Under the pieces are notes generated by a model. That model had not been told where the DNA came from. It saw only the letters and a list, made by a program, of their open reading frames with translations, and did no database searches. Positions 45,899 through 54,422 of a DNA stretch of 64,000 bases are shown in pieces; within the stretch, counting starts at the first letter, position 1, and each line of letters starts with the position of its first letter. Source of the DNA: Candidatus Poribacteria bacterium (GTDB taxonomy: Bacteria; Poribacteria; WGA-4E; GCA-2687025); contig JABGQA010000058.1 in assembly GCA_018644665.1 (NCBI GenBank), positions 186,001 to 250,000 of the forward strand, in the 5' to 3' direction. A program made the position numbers and the translations under genes.

Positions 45899-46726
45899 AT
45901 GCGGCTATCCACGATCTGTGTCCCTCTTCTCCTCACCACTTGCGTAGCGTTCGCGCGCGTCGGTCAGGTGCTACCGCAGCCACTTCTCTGGCTGCAGTTC
46001 GACGAAGGTGACGGCGACATAGCCGCCGACGGCAGCGGGAACGGGAACGATGCGACGCTCCACGGTGATGTCGAATGGGTCACGGGGTTTCGCGGCACGG
46101 AGGGCGCACTAGGCACGTTGGGCTTAGCGCCCGACGAGGGCGGGGCAGTGCGGTTCGGGGAGAACCGCTGGGCCGTCGTTCCACATGACGACATGTTCCA
46201 CCTGACCGACGACATGACCGTAGCGTGCTGGGTCAAGCTGGAAGGCGACGGCGAAGACGATGGGATGTCGTATCAGCAGGCCGTTTTCGAGAAGGGCCCC
46301 GTGTGGGGGGCCGGCCTGTACAGCCTCATGCCAGACTTCAACAACAACGTGCTGTTCCAGGCGCGCGATCTCCTGGAAGGCTGTAACGACGAGCTGCAGG
46401 GCGGGTACATTCTCGGCGTCGGTTGGACTCACATCGCCGGCACGTTCGACGGCGAGAGCATCAGGGTCTACGTCAACGGGGAGTTGGCCGACGATCTCGA
46501 CTGCCCCGGCGAACTGCAGACGAACGACGAGGACCTATACATCGGCTCACGCGCGGGCGCGGAGCGATGGGTTCTCGGCGTCGTGGACGAACTGTACGTG
46601 TTCAACGTGGCGCTGTCGGAGGAGCAGGTGAAGCACCTGTATGCTCCGCCCTCAAGTGTTTTCGCCGCGCAATGGCACGAACTCAAGAGCGGGACGGTCG
46701 CGCCTATGACCGTGGGGGGCAACTAG
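45899..46726 (+). CDS. Secreted LamG-domain protein 2
   Basis: A 275-residue protein with a short signal peptide (LSTICVPLLLTTCVAFA) and a LamG domain: LWLQFDEGDGDIAADGSGNG, MTVACWVKLEG, WTHIAGTFDGESIRVYVNG and GVVDELYVFNVALSEEQVKH. The DGSGNGND loop is typical of this domain group. It lacks the Thr-Thr-Trp end of the first LamG protein. GGGGG lies about 8 bases before the ATG. The two LamG proteins are of similar layout but low identity, so the duplication is old. A short T-tailed terminator follows. Confidence 0.85.
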   Translation: MRLSTICVPLLLTTCVAFARVGQVLPQPLLWLQFDEGDGDIAADGSGNGNDATLHGDVEWVTGFRGTEGALGTLGLAPDEGGAVRFGENRWAVVPHDDMFHLTDDMTVACWVKLEGDGEDDGMSYQQAVFEKGPVWGAGLYSLMPDFNNNVLFQARDLLEGCNDELQGGYILGVGWTHIAGTFDGESIRVYVNGELADDLDCPGELQTNDEDLYIGSRAGAERWVLGVVDELYVFNVALSEEQVKHLYAPPSSVFAAQWHELKSGTVAPMTVGGN

Positions 46727-46729
46727 ACG

Positions 46730-46749
46730 GCCCGGCGTCGGGCTCTTTT
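46730..46749 (+). terminator. Intrinsic terminator after the second LamG gene
   Basis: GCCCG-GCGT-CGGGC is followed by TCTTTT, starting 4 bases after the stop. It is the only T-tailed hairpin I found in the window. The rest of the gap to 47005 shows no gene. Confidence 0.6.
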
Positions 46750-47005
46750 ACGCGACCCCGCCACCCACGAGAGCGGCCGAAACTCCGTCGACCATCGCGC
46801 GCCACGGGTCGGCGGGGTCTGACGCGCCGAAGCGCTGCGCGCAAGACCGGGGCTGATCCACGCCCCGTACGCGGCGGTCATATACCTTGGCTGCGGATCG
46901 ATGGCCCTGTCGCAGCGCGTGCCACTGCCGCCGTGGGCGCACCTCGCACAGAGTTACCCCCGTCGCGACGCCGGCTGGCGCACGCTGCGCGCAGCCGCTT
47001 CGGTG

Positions 47006-48304
47006 TCAGCCGCCTACCTCTGCCGCGCATCCCCAGTGGTGATAGTCCTCGATCGCCGCGCGCAGGAAGTCCGGCTGCTCGTGTTGCAGGAACGGGTCGA
47101 AGTTCGCGACGATCGAGAGCCGCAGGTCTTGAAGGCACATCTCCTGCGAGTACCCGTCGACGCCGTTGTCTCGGAGCGCGGCCACGTAACCGTGTAGGAG
47201 GCTTTCCGTCCGAGCGTGGCGAGCTTCCCGGTCCATGCTGGACGTTAGGACGGGATGCGCCACGGAGAAGACCCCGAGGCCTCCGGCGAGACCGTTCCAG
47301 TGGAAGATGACGGGAACGTCCCGCTCTGCGTCTCGCGGCAACAGGAACGTGTGTGGATGGAAGTTGGTGTGCGTGAACGTCAGGCGCGCGCCCTCGGCTC
47401 GCCGCTCGTTCATGTGCGCGGGCCAGGCAGCGATGGCGGATTCACACAACCCGCGCCATTCGGGCGGCGCGCCCACGGCCGGGCCGTCGAAGAACCGCGG
47501 CACCGCCCTGTCCAGAAGACGGGCGCAGCATCGATGTAGCGCCTGTGGGGTGTCCGCCTCCATCATCATGGGGTTGCGGTAGTGGTTCTGGTGGATACGC
47601 TCGTTGTCCCACCAGAACGCCTGTATCCGCGCCAACTCCTCGACGACCGACTCGAGCGCAGGCGCCGCCAGATGTTCCGGCGCGCGGTACAGGAAGTGCG
47701 TGTCCAGGTGGTCCGCAACAAGGACATAGGCCTGGCGCGTCTCGTGGTCGATGCCGGCATCGTAGCAGACGGGAGTGGACGCCACGCCCATTCGCGGAGC
47801 GATGTCCGTATAGAACCCGACCTCCGTGGCGCCGTCCCCGCCGCCGGTGCGTTTCAGCAGCAGTCGCGCGGGCGCGGTCGGAGCGTCGGACGTGTAGGCG
47901 ATGGCGATCCGGTCGACGCCGCTCCTCGGGGTGTCCCGGCTGACGACCTCGACGGCGGAGACGCGGCCGCGCGGGAGATACCCGTTGCCCTGGAGCCTCC
48001 GCGTGAGCCACTCGGGCGTGATGTCGAGCACGGAGGAGATCGCATCCGACGCCACGTCGGGCACCGCGCGCCGTTCGCATCCCACCACGTGTTCGCGGAA
48101 CTCCGCCCATGTGGCGAAGCCGTGTTCGCGCGCAATGACCCACTGGGCATCCCGCAGCGTCACGTCGACGGACGCGCCGCGTGGATGGGCCCCCGACACA
48201 CGCTCGTTGGCGACTATATCGCCTTTGCGGCGCGCCTTGAGGAGGGCCTTCGCGGCGTTCTTGTGGTATTCGATGTTCGGACGCGCAGGGAGTTGTCGGG
48301 ACAT
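47006..48304 (-). CDS. Ankyrin-type leader fused to a degenerate aminoglycoside-phosphotransferase-like kinase
   Basis: A 432-residue protein. Residues 1-75 are the leader motif seen before ankyrin repeats (LPARPNIEYHKNAAKALLKA, then LRDAQWVIAREHGFATW), here without repeats. Residues 90-425 have the APH/ecdysteroid-kinase layout with Lys151 (LLLKRTGGG) and Glu161 (TEVGFY). The catalytic loop reads FTHTNFHPHTFLLP with Asn314 where active kinases have Asp, and IFHWNG has His335 where the metal-binding Asp belongs. It is probably a pseudokinase or a binding protein. GAGG lies about 8 bases before the ATG. No obvious operon partner. Confidence 0.75.
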   Translation of the reverse strand: MSRQLPARPNIEYHKNAAKALLKARRKGDIVANERVSGAHPRGASVDVTLRDAQWVIAREHGFATWAEFREHVVGCERRAVPDVASDAISSVLDITPEWLTRRLQGNGYLPRGRVSAVEVVSRDTPRSGVDRIAIAYTSDAPTAPARLLLKRTGGGDGATEVGFYTDIAPRMGVASTPVCYDAGIDHETRQAYVLVADHLDTHFLYRAPEHLAAPALESVVEELARIQAFWWDNERIHQNHYRNPMMMEADTPQALHRCCARLLDRAVPRFFDGPAVGAPPEWRGLCESAIAAWPAHMNERRAEGARLTFTHTNFHPHTFLLPRDAERDVPVIFHWNGLAGGLGVFSVAHPVLTSSMDREARHARTESLLHGYVAALRDNGVDGYSQEMCLQDLRLSIVANFDPFLQHEQPDFLRAAIEDYHHWGCAAEVGG

Positions 48305-49158
48305 GATAACCCTCTCTCGTATGGCGCCTAGCGTCCGCTATGACAGGCCGAAAGAAGGTCGTGATGTGCGAAGCGTGCAGGAGGTGGGCGGCGCCCTTGC
48401 CGCGGACTAGAGGCTCCCTCCAGAGCTACTGACCGTAATCTGCGACATCCGAGGCGGAGCGTCAACCGATGCTCGAGTCACGGCCGCCAAATGCCAGCAG
48501 ATCGCGCGGGAGCTACGCTCACCTCAAGGAGAGTCGCGGAGGAAGCGCTTGCGCTTCGACGACGAACTGGCAAACGGTCCAGCGTCCTCATCGACCTGGA
48601 AGAACCGGGAGACGCGTGGAACGACTTCGCCGAAGGCCTCATCGCGGAATCGCACAAGGACAACGAGAAGCTCGCGTGGGACGAACTAGACACCGAGCCA
48701 CCCGGAGACCGACGACGTGGCGGCCTGCCAACCCCTGGTCGACAAGGACGCCTCCGGTGAAGACGCTCGCAACGTGCGCGACCGCGCGAGTACGAGCCCT
48801 TGCTGACGGGCCTCGCCCGCCCGGCTGGCGTAAGCTCCGAGGGTAGGCAGGCCTCGTCCGGGTACACATTGGCGACCACCGCGGGGTGTACCGCGTTGAC
48901 GATGCGGCGCATTCGGTCACGGTTGGGTGTGCGGGTCATCGCCACCGAACATAGACGGCGTTTGCGTGCGCGCGGCCGCGAGAGTGCTGCGTCGGCTGCG
49001 GTGGCCGGATGCCGATATGCCTTCATGTGTCTTGCGCAGGTAGGGACGTGAGTGGCCTGCCGCAACGACGCGGCCAACATATCGAAACCGCGCCAGATGC
49101 GGGATGACTCCCGCGTCAGCACGGACTCGCTGGCGAAGACGACCCGGCGGTCGCGCGA
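48305..49158. other. Gene-poor interval with possible gene debris
   Basis: I see no complete convincing gene in this 854-base stretch. A plus-strand frame at 48491-48760 contains a protein-like segment (RSSVLIDLEEPGDAWNDF, then AEGLIAESHKDNEKLAWDEL), after which protein-like sequence seems to continue in another frame (DVAACQPLVDKDASGED), as in a frameshifted small gene. A minus-strand frame at 48478-49122 is Arg/Ser-rich and unconvincing. No repeat or mobile element is seen. Confidence 0.35.
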
Positions 49159-49620
49159 CTACGCCACGACATCGTTCGTCGCCGTAGTGTTGTGGTGGGC
49201 GAAGACTGCCCAGAGCCCCAGGACCTGGATACACGCGAGCCCACCCCAGACGACAAGCCAGCCTAGCACGCGCAGCGGGACACGGTCGGCAACCGGGATT
49301 GGGAGACTGTACTGGAAACGCAGAGGCAGCCACAGGCTGTACAGAGCCCAACCCGTAAGGATGAGCGCGATGGTTGCGCACGCTCTGCTCTTGCGGTAGA
49401 TGCCGTAGCCCATCCCTAACAGGACGATTGGCGGCAGGGCTTTTACGGCGACCATGTACGCTACGACTAGGACCGGATGGCTTGCGCTTGCGATATCAAT
49501 GTCTCGCATCTCGCGAGGAATGACGTCGCTCAACGCGACACGCACGAGGACGTAGATCGCGACCGCTGCCGTTGTAGTTGCGGCGAGAAGAGTGTGTCGT
49601 CTGATTGCTCGTGCGTCCAA
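49159..49620 (-). CDS. Four-helix membrane protein of unknown function
   Basis: A 153-residue protein with four hydrophobic segments: LLAATTTAAVAIYVLVRVAL, LVVAYMVAVKALPPIVLLGM, ATIALILTGWALYSLWLPL and LVVWGGLACIQVLGLWAVF. I do not recognise the family. It starts at TTG, with AGGA 7-8 bases upstream. Its base composition is slightly lower in G+C than that of its neighbours, and it stands in a gene-poor region, so horizontal gain is possible but not shown. Confidence 0.62.
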   Translation of the reverse strand: MDARAIRRHTLLAATTTAAVAIYVLVRVALSDVIPREMRDIDIASASHPVLVVAYMVAVKALPPIVLLGMGYGIYRKSRACATIALILTGWALYSLWLPLRFQYSLPIPVADRVPLRVLGWLVVWGGLACIQVLGLWAVFAHHNTTATNDVVA

Positions 49621-49999
49621 GGGCTCGTCCTGCCGTCAACGCTGGTGTTGGCAGTATGGCAGACCGCGATACTCGGTCGCACTACCCATGCTTAGCCCAT
49701 GGCCACCTACTAGACGTGGCATAGGGCCGCGGCGGCAAACTACGGCACGCCTGGCCAGAATGTAGCCTCTGAAGCAGGGCCGGTTGCGAGATGTGGTATG
49801 CCTGTGGCGGAATCGGCTCGGGGAGTATAACAGAATATTCCATCCGAAGCTCTGCAACGGACATCTCGCGGAGATAGGCACCGTGGATCACGACAACGCC
49901 CATGTTGTCAGGCGCGCCCTGGCGCGGTACACCTTACCCACCCGCGCTCATACATCACTGTTGATCGGTGACTGAAGGGAAGGAGGCGGACTACCTCAC
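49621..49999. other. Non-coding interval upstream of the channel gene
   Basis: I see no convincing gene in this 379-base stretch. It is more A+T-rich than the rest and contains TATAAC (49826-49831) and AATATT, so it may hold the promoter of the channel gene. A 63-codon frame at 49784-49975 lacks a ribosome site. GGAAGGAGG lies 13 bases before the channel ATG. Confidence 0.3.
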
Positions 50000-50728
50000 A
50001 TGGATGCAGATAGGACGGGAGTCCCTGTCCGCGTCGGAATCGACCGACTCCTGCACGACGCCTTCGGTGACGACCGCTGCAAGCTGTACCGCGCAGTGCA
50101 ACGCACGGTCATCCTGGTAATCCTCTATGCCACTGGGCTGATGGCGTTCGAGTCCGTATCTGTATTTCAGGTCCAGTTCCCTGGGTTCTTCCGGATCTCG
50201 GAAGCCGTCGTAGTAGGCGTTCTCCTGATCGATTACGCCGGTAAGGTGTACGTGGCAAGTTCGCGACGCAAGTACATCCTCAGCGCCTGGGGAATCATCG
50301 ACCTTCTGTCGGTGGCAATCTCGCGACTGTTCATTCCTTGGCTCGACCTGCGCATGCTCAAGATCGTCCGAGTGCTCAAGCTGCTGAAGCTGGTCGCGGA
50401 CGATTGCGCGGAGATCCGGGACCGCGGGCCCGGAGGCCTGAGGGTAGGGCTTCGCGCTTACCTGACCGGGATGTTCGTCGTTCTGATGGTCGGTAGCACT
50501 CTCGTCTACTATGCCGAGAGTGTCGTTCATGACACTGCCTTCAGGCATATCCCTGAGGCCATGTGGTGGGGTATCGGAGCGATCACCCCGCTCGAAAGCG
50601 GCATGTCGCCGATCACGATCGTTGGGCGCCTGATTGCCACCGTGACATCGGTCTGTGGACTGGCGCTGTTTGCGTTCCTCATTCACATCGTCAGTAACAC
50701 ACTGGCCCGGGGTGGATCTGACGACTGA
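50000..50728 (+). CDS. Voltage-gated-type ion channel subunit with atypical selectivity filter (TPLESG)
   Basis: A 242-residue six-helix channel of the voltage-gated cation superfamily. S1 is about 33-53, S2 67-83 and S3 92-107. S4 is 117-131 with basic residues at every third position (Arg118, Lys121, Arg124, Lys127, Lys130). S5 is 153-171 and S6 207-234. The pore helix has MWW at 188-190, as in potassium channels, but the filter reads AITPLESGMSP where TVGYGD is expected. It thus carries a Glu, as in the TLESW filter of bacterial sodium channels, in a potassium-channel-like frame. Ion preference cannot be predicted. No cytoplasmic RCK or CNB domain is present. The ribosome site is distant (13 bases). 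Confidence 0.8.
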   Translation: MDADRTGVPVRVGIDRLLHDAFGDDRCKLYRAVQRTVILVILYATGLMAFESVSVFQVQFPGFFRISEAVVVGVLLIDYAGKVYVASSRRKYILSAWGIIDLLSVAISRLFIPWLDLRMLKIVRVLKLLKLVADDCAEIRDRGPGGLRVGLRAYLTGMFVVLMVGSTLVYYAESVVHDTAFRHIPEAMWWGIGAITPLESGMSPITIVGRLIATVTSVCGLALFAFLIHIVSNTLARGGSDD

Positions 50729-50834
50729 GTGACGGTGGACGATGAGAGGGCGTCCTAAGCGTACGGCGGGCCCGGCCGCTGAGCGGGCGCCCTACGGAGT
50801 CCTGCTGGATAGCGGGGCAAGGCGGCGTGTACCG

Positions 50835-50854
50835 GCACCCGGGCACACGGGTGC
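50835..50854. terminator. 7-bp hairpin between convergent channel and URO-D genes
   Basis: GCACCCG and CGGGTGC flank a 6-base loop in the 184-base gap between the two gene ends. TT follows on the plus strand, with no longer T-tract. Probably a shared terminator. Confidence 0.4.
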
Positions 50855-50912
50855 TTCGTGCCTGCGGCCGGCTCATGACGCCCAGCAGATGTGACGACGC
50901 AGCGGGCGGGTG

Positions 50913-51926
50913 CTACTCCAGCCACGTCTCGAACACGGCGTTCACGTTCTCGGGCGACGTGTCGATGCCCCACTCGCACTGCGCGATCACGCCACCTTCC
51001 CCCCGGTCCAGGGCTGCCCGAACGCGACGCACGGCCGCGCGACAGTCGTCGGCATCCCCGAAGGCGAGCACGGCCTGCCGGTCGATTTCGCCCCAGAACG
51101 TCACGTTCCCGTAATGCTCCCTGCCGATGCGTTCGATGTCCATGCAGAATAGCTGCGAGTTCATCGAATCCACGCCAATCTCAATCAGATCGCTGTGGAT
51201 GGCTTCCGTATGACCGTCCGTATGGAAGAAGACGGCCTTCCCAGCGGCGTGGAGGATGTCGCAGTAGTCCTTGTAGAGCGGCTTGTAGAACTCCCGCCAC
51301 TTCATCGGGGAGATGAGTAGCGCCGACTGAGTGCCCCAGTCGTCCATGAACGACACTGCGTCCACGTCGGTCTCCGCCCACATGCGGATCTCGCGCAGGA
51401 AGAAATCGTGGACCATGTCGCGCAGTTGGTACAGGGGCGCGCTGTCCTCAGCCAGGTCGTAGAAGAACTGCTCGGAGCCACGCAGAAACTGCATCCGCTC
51501 GAACGGCCGCACGGTGGAGCCTGCCTTCACGTAGTGGTCCGTAGCGGCGCAACTGGCGTTCACGCGAGAGAAATCCGCCTCGTCGAGTATCTCGAACGGC
51601 GGCTCATAGCCGGTGAGGGCATCCCAGTCCTCGAGTATCGGTTCGGCGACCTCGCCGACGACCCCCTCCTGCTTCACCTCCCACACCGATCCCCACGCGT
51701 CGGTGTAGCGCCCGACGTGGTACCCCGCCCCGGACGCCCGCTTCGCGTCGCCGTACTGCACGGCGGGCCCGGTGAAGTCGCTCGGGTAGCGCTCGTAGAA
51801 CGACGCGATGTCCACGGCCCATCGAGTCTGCGCGCCTGGCAACACCCACAGCTCCCGCGGCGCCCGATCCGGCTTCTCGAATCGCAAGCAACGCTGCACC
51901 CGTTCTCTCGGCGTCATGTCCGCCAT
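50913..51926 (-). CDS. Uroporphyrinogen-decarboxylase-fold (methyltransferase-like) protein 1
   Basis: A 337-residue protein of the URO-D superfamily, which includes MtaA/MtbA/CmuA-type corrinoid methyltransferases. It begins MTPRERVQRCLRFEKPDR, the usual start of the non-heme branch, and has VDAVSFMDDWGTQSALLISP and FHTDGHTEAI. The zinc-binding His-x-Cys of classical methyltransferases reads HTDG here, so zinc binding is unclear. AGGAGG lies 9-10 bases before the ATG. It is the last gene of a run of four URO-D-fold genes; the 14-base gap from the preceding one supports an operon. A demethylase or methyl-transfer role is inferred. Confidence 0.85.
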   Translation of the reverse strand: MADMTPRERVQRCLRFEKPDRAPRELWVLPGAQTRWAVDIASFYERYPSDFTGPAVQYGDAKRASGAGYHVGRYTDAWGSVWEVKQEGVVGEVAEPILEDWDALTGYEPPFEILDEADFSRVNASCAATDHYVKAGSTVRPFERMQFLRGSEQFFYDLAEDSAPLYQLRDMVHDFFLREIRMWAETDVDAVSFMDDWGTQSALLISPMKWREFYKPLYKDYCDILHAAGKAVFFHTDGHTEAIHSDLIEIGVDSMNSQLFCMDIERIGREHYGNVTFWGEIDRQAVLAFGDADDCRAAVRRVRAALDRGEGGVIAQCEWGIDTSPENVNAVFETWLE

Positions 51927-51940
51927 ATCCCGAGTCCTCC

Positions 51941-52993
51941 TTACTGCCCGAAGCGTTCCGCCACCTCGACCAACGCCATGAAGTTACGCGCCGCCGGCTC
52001 CGTGAATGTCCCCGAGGCCGTGCCACCCAGGCAGTAGCCCGGCGACCCCGCGGCGGCGGCGAGGCACTCCTCACCTATCTTCAACACGGCGGCCCGTTCC
52101 CGTGTCTCCAGGACTTCCATGTCGTCCATACCCCCGACGAGACATACGTCGTCGCCGACGCGCCTCTTGGCCGCCTCCAGGGTGATGTCCCCGTACGGCT
52201 CCACCTCGATTGGATCGAGCGCGTCGATGCCCGTCGCGACGAGATCCTCGATGAAGGCGTCCATCTTCCCGTGGCAGTGGTAGTAGGCGATGCCGTCGTA
52301 CTCGTGGATCACGTCGACCAGTTCCGCGTCCTGGTCGCGGCCGAGCCGTTGGAATGCCTTCGGCCCCAGTTGCTCGGTGATGTACTCCGCGCCGACGATG
52401 CGGTACGCGTCGACGCCTCCGGCGGACGCCTCGTCGACGAACGTGATGAGCCGCCGCTGCACGAGGTCCGTCGCCTCGACGGCGTACTCCGGGTCCAGCG
52501 CCCACAGCAGGCAGAAATCCTCAGGCGACATGTACTCCGCAAGGAAGCAGATCGCGTCCGGGATCCCCGCGAGTACGAGCCCCTGCTCCCCGAATTCCTC
52601 CTTCGCGTCGAGGAACGCCTTCACGTTGGGATGCGCCGGCTCGAAGGGGATCGACAGCAGCGCCTCGACGTCCTCCCTCGTCTGACACGGGAACTTCACC
52701 GTGTAGCCGGCAAGCGACGTCCGCCGGTAGACGCGCGTCAGGTCGCCGCGGGGCGTGCGGATCGTCGTGATTGTCTCGGCGCCGTCCTGCTCCGCCGAGA
52801 CGCGCTCGCCGTAGAGCGTCCCGACGAACTGGCCGCCTCCGGCGCCCGCCGGGATGAACGGATCGGTCGCTTCGAGCATCTCCTTACCGACGCCTTCGCG
52901 AGGGTTCAGGTGTCCGAACCCAAACGGCGTCACCGGCACGCGGTCCACCGGCTCGCGACGTATGGCGGCGATGATGCGTTCGCGAGAAGTCAT
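51941..52993 (-). CDS. Uroporphyrinogen-decarboxylase-fold (methyltransferase-like) protein 2
   Basis: A 350-residue URO-D-superfamily protein beginning MTSRERIIAAIRREPVDRVP. It has the His-x-Cys-His motif (YYHCHGKMDAFIEDL) expected for a zinc site in the methyltransferase branch, and a conserved VCLVGGMDDMEVL strand. It begins 4 bases after the stop of protein 3 (TGAGCTCATG), so translation is probably coupled. GAGGAG lies about 11 bases upstream. No corrinoid-protein gene is in the window. Confidence 0.87.
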   Translation of the reverse strand: MTSRERIIAAIRREPVDRVPVTPFGFGHLNPREGVGKEMLEATDPFIPAGAGGGQFVGTLYGERVSAEQDGAETITTIRTPRGDLTRVYRRTSLAGYTVKFPCQTREDVEALLSIPFEPAHPNVKAFLDAKEEFGEQGLVLAGIPDAICFLAEYMSPEDFCLLWALDPEYAVEATDLVQRRLITFVDEASAGGVDAYRIVGAEYITEQLGPKAFQRLGRDQDAELVDVIHEYDGIAYYHCHGKMDAFIEDLVATGIDALDPIEVEPYGDITLEAAKRRVGDDVCLVGGMDDMEVLETRERAAVLKIGEECLAAAAGSPGYCLGGTASGTFTEPAARNFMALVEVAERFGQ

Positions 52994-52997
52994 GAGC

Positions 52998-54230
52998 TCA
53001 GTACTCCTCGACGAGTTCGCGCGCAATGCTCGTCCACTCGTTGAACCGCTCGGGACGGTTCTCGCAGGTGTGCGTGTCCTTCAGGATCATCTCGATCACG
53101 CAGTCCTGGGAGACGTCCAGCGTGTGTCGGATGTATTCCCGGACCATGTCCGCGTCGAACTCACCGACGAGGTGAGACGGCTGCGGTTTCCACGAGAAGA
53201 TGTAGTCGCCGCCGAGCTTCTCAGCACTGCGGTCCACGTTCGCCATCGGCGCTATGCTGATGCGGCGGATGCCCGGTATCTCGGCAACGAGGTGCAGCTT
53301 CGGCTCTAGGTCGTCGCAGCAGCCGTAGCCCGTGAGCGCGAACGGTTCGAGGAGGCGCTTCTCGTACTGCAGCGTGAACTCCTCGTGCATGTCGGGCGAC
53401 ACCGGGTCGAACTCCTGAGACTCCGCAGACGCCCACATGTCGCACGGCCGGATGCGGTCGGGGTCGTAGTCGTCGAGCGGCAGTTCGTCGGTGTAGCCAT
53501 TGCCGCCGGTGGAGTGGTACGTCGCGTCGTTGTTGAGGCTCAGCAGGTTCATGTCGACGTACTGCCGAACGAGCTCGTGGCTGCCCTCTTCGAGCCTGGC
53601 CATGGCGTCGTGCACCATGTTCGGGTCGTCGATCATGTCCCACATGACCTGTTCGAGTCCGCGCAGTCCCGTGTAGACGTTCATGAGGTGGAACGAGACG
53701 TGGGCAACGCCCTTCTGCTTCACGTCCAGGATGTCGCCGAACAGATTCTGCGCCGTTCCCAACGCGCGCGCGCTGGCGTCCTCGTCTTCGTAGACGCGCG
53801 GGAACTTGATCTTGTCGAGGTCGGCGGGTGTCTTGATGACCGGGTCGAACTTCCACGCGCCGGTGGCCATGGAGCTGCGGAAGTGCCGCGCGGTCAGTCC
53901 CCAGCCGGTGTTGTGCACCGCGCGACCGACCACCCACTCCTTCTCGATGACGGTGTCATCCTGGAAGTTCTCGTGCTGGTACAGGCGGCTGCGTAGCGTC
54001 CACTCGGTGCGTCGCGCCGCTGAGTCTTCACACGTCATCTCGGAGTCGGGGAGGAGTTCGCGCCATGACCCTTCAGGGAAGATGAGGATCATCGGGCGCA
54101 CGCGTTCCAGCGCGTTGTGTCGCTTCCACTCCTCGCGCCGTTGCGCCATGACGGGGAGATCGGCGATATCGGCTACGTCTGCCGCGAGCGAGCGCAGAAT
54201 CTCGCGGTCTCCGACGCTGGTCTCAGACAA
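52998..54230 (-). CDS. Uroporphyrinogen-decarboxylase-fold protein 3 (tandem duplicate)
   Basis: A 410-residue URO-D-like protein, longer than proteins 1 and 2. It has GYGCCDDLEPKLHLVAEIP, which resembles the metal-site strand, and a C-terminal segment DTHTCENRPERFNEW. It is nearly identical in length and highly similar along its whole length to protein 4, encoded just upstream. I chose a TTG start because AGGAGG lies 6-7 bases upstream; an ATG five codons earlier would place that ribosome site inside the coding region. The duplicate block also includes upstream sequence (GGCTATCC, TAA and GACTCCATCGATGAGGAGG elements). Confidence 0.85.
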   Translation of the reverse strand: MSETSVGDREILRSLAADVADIADLPVMAQRREEWKRHNALERVRPMILIFPEGSWRELLPDSEMTCEDSAARRTEWTLRSRLYQHENFQDDTVIEKEWVVGRAVHNTGWGLTARHFRSSMATGAWKFDPVIKTPADLDKIKFPRVYEDEDASARALGTAQNLFGDILDVKQKGVAHVSFHLMNVYTGLRGLEQVMWDMIDDPNMVHDAMARLEEGSHELVRQYVDMNLLSLNNDATYHSTGGNGYTDELPLDDYDPDRIRPCDMWASAESQEFDPVSPDMHEEFTLQYEKRLLEPFALTGYGCCDDLEPKLHLVAEIPGIRRISIAPMANVDRSAEKLGGDYIFSWKPQPSHLVGEFDADMVREYIRHTLDVSQDCVIEMILKDTHTCENRPERFNEWTSIARELVEEY

Positions 54231-54422
54231 CCTGGGCCTCCTCATCGATGGAGTCGGGCGCGCGCGCACGAGTTATGGATAGCCACCCCTGGTCGGCGCG
54301 GCAATGGCGGATGCGGCGCGGATTGCGGTGTACCACGCGTAGGCACGGAAGCGCGTCACCGCGACGCGACCTGGCGGCTCGCGCCGCCTGTCCCCGGCAA
54401 TGCGTCCGCGTCGGTCGTCCGC

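Noticed and set aside
48478..49122. A 214-codon minus-strand frame
   Set aside because: Arg/Ser-rich, no ribosome site and no motif; it could be chance in G+C-rich DNA, although decay of a real gene cannot be excluded.
49784..49975. A 63-codon plus-strand frame upstream of the channel gene
   Set aside because: No ribosome site, no recognisable feature, and composition like non-coding sequence.
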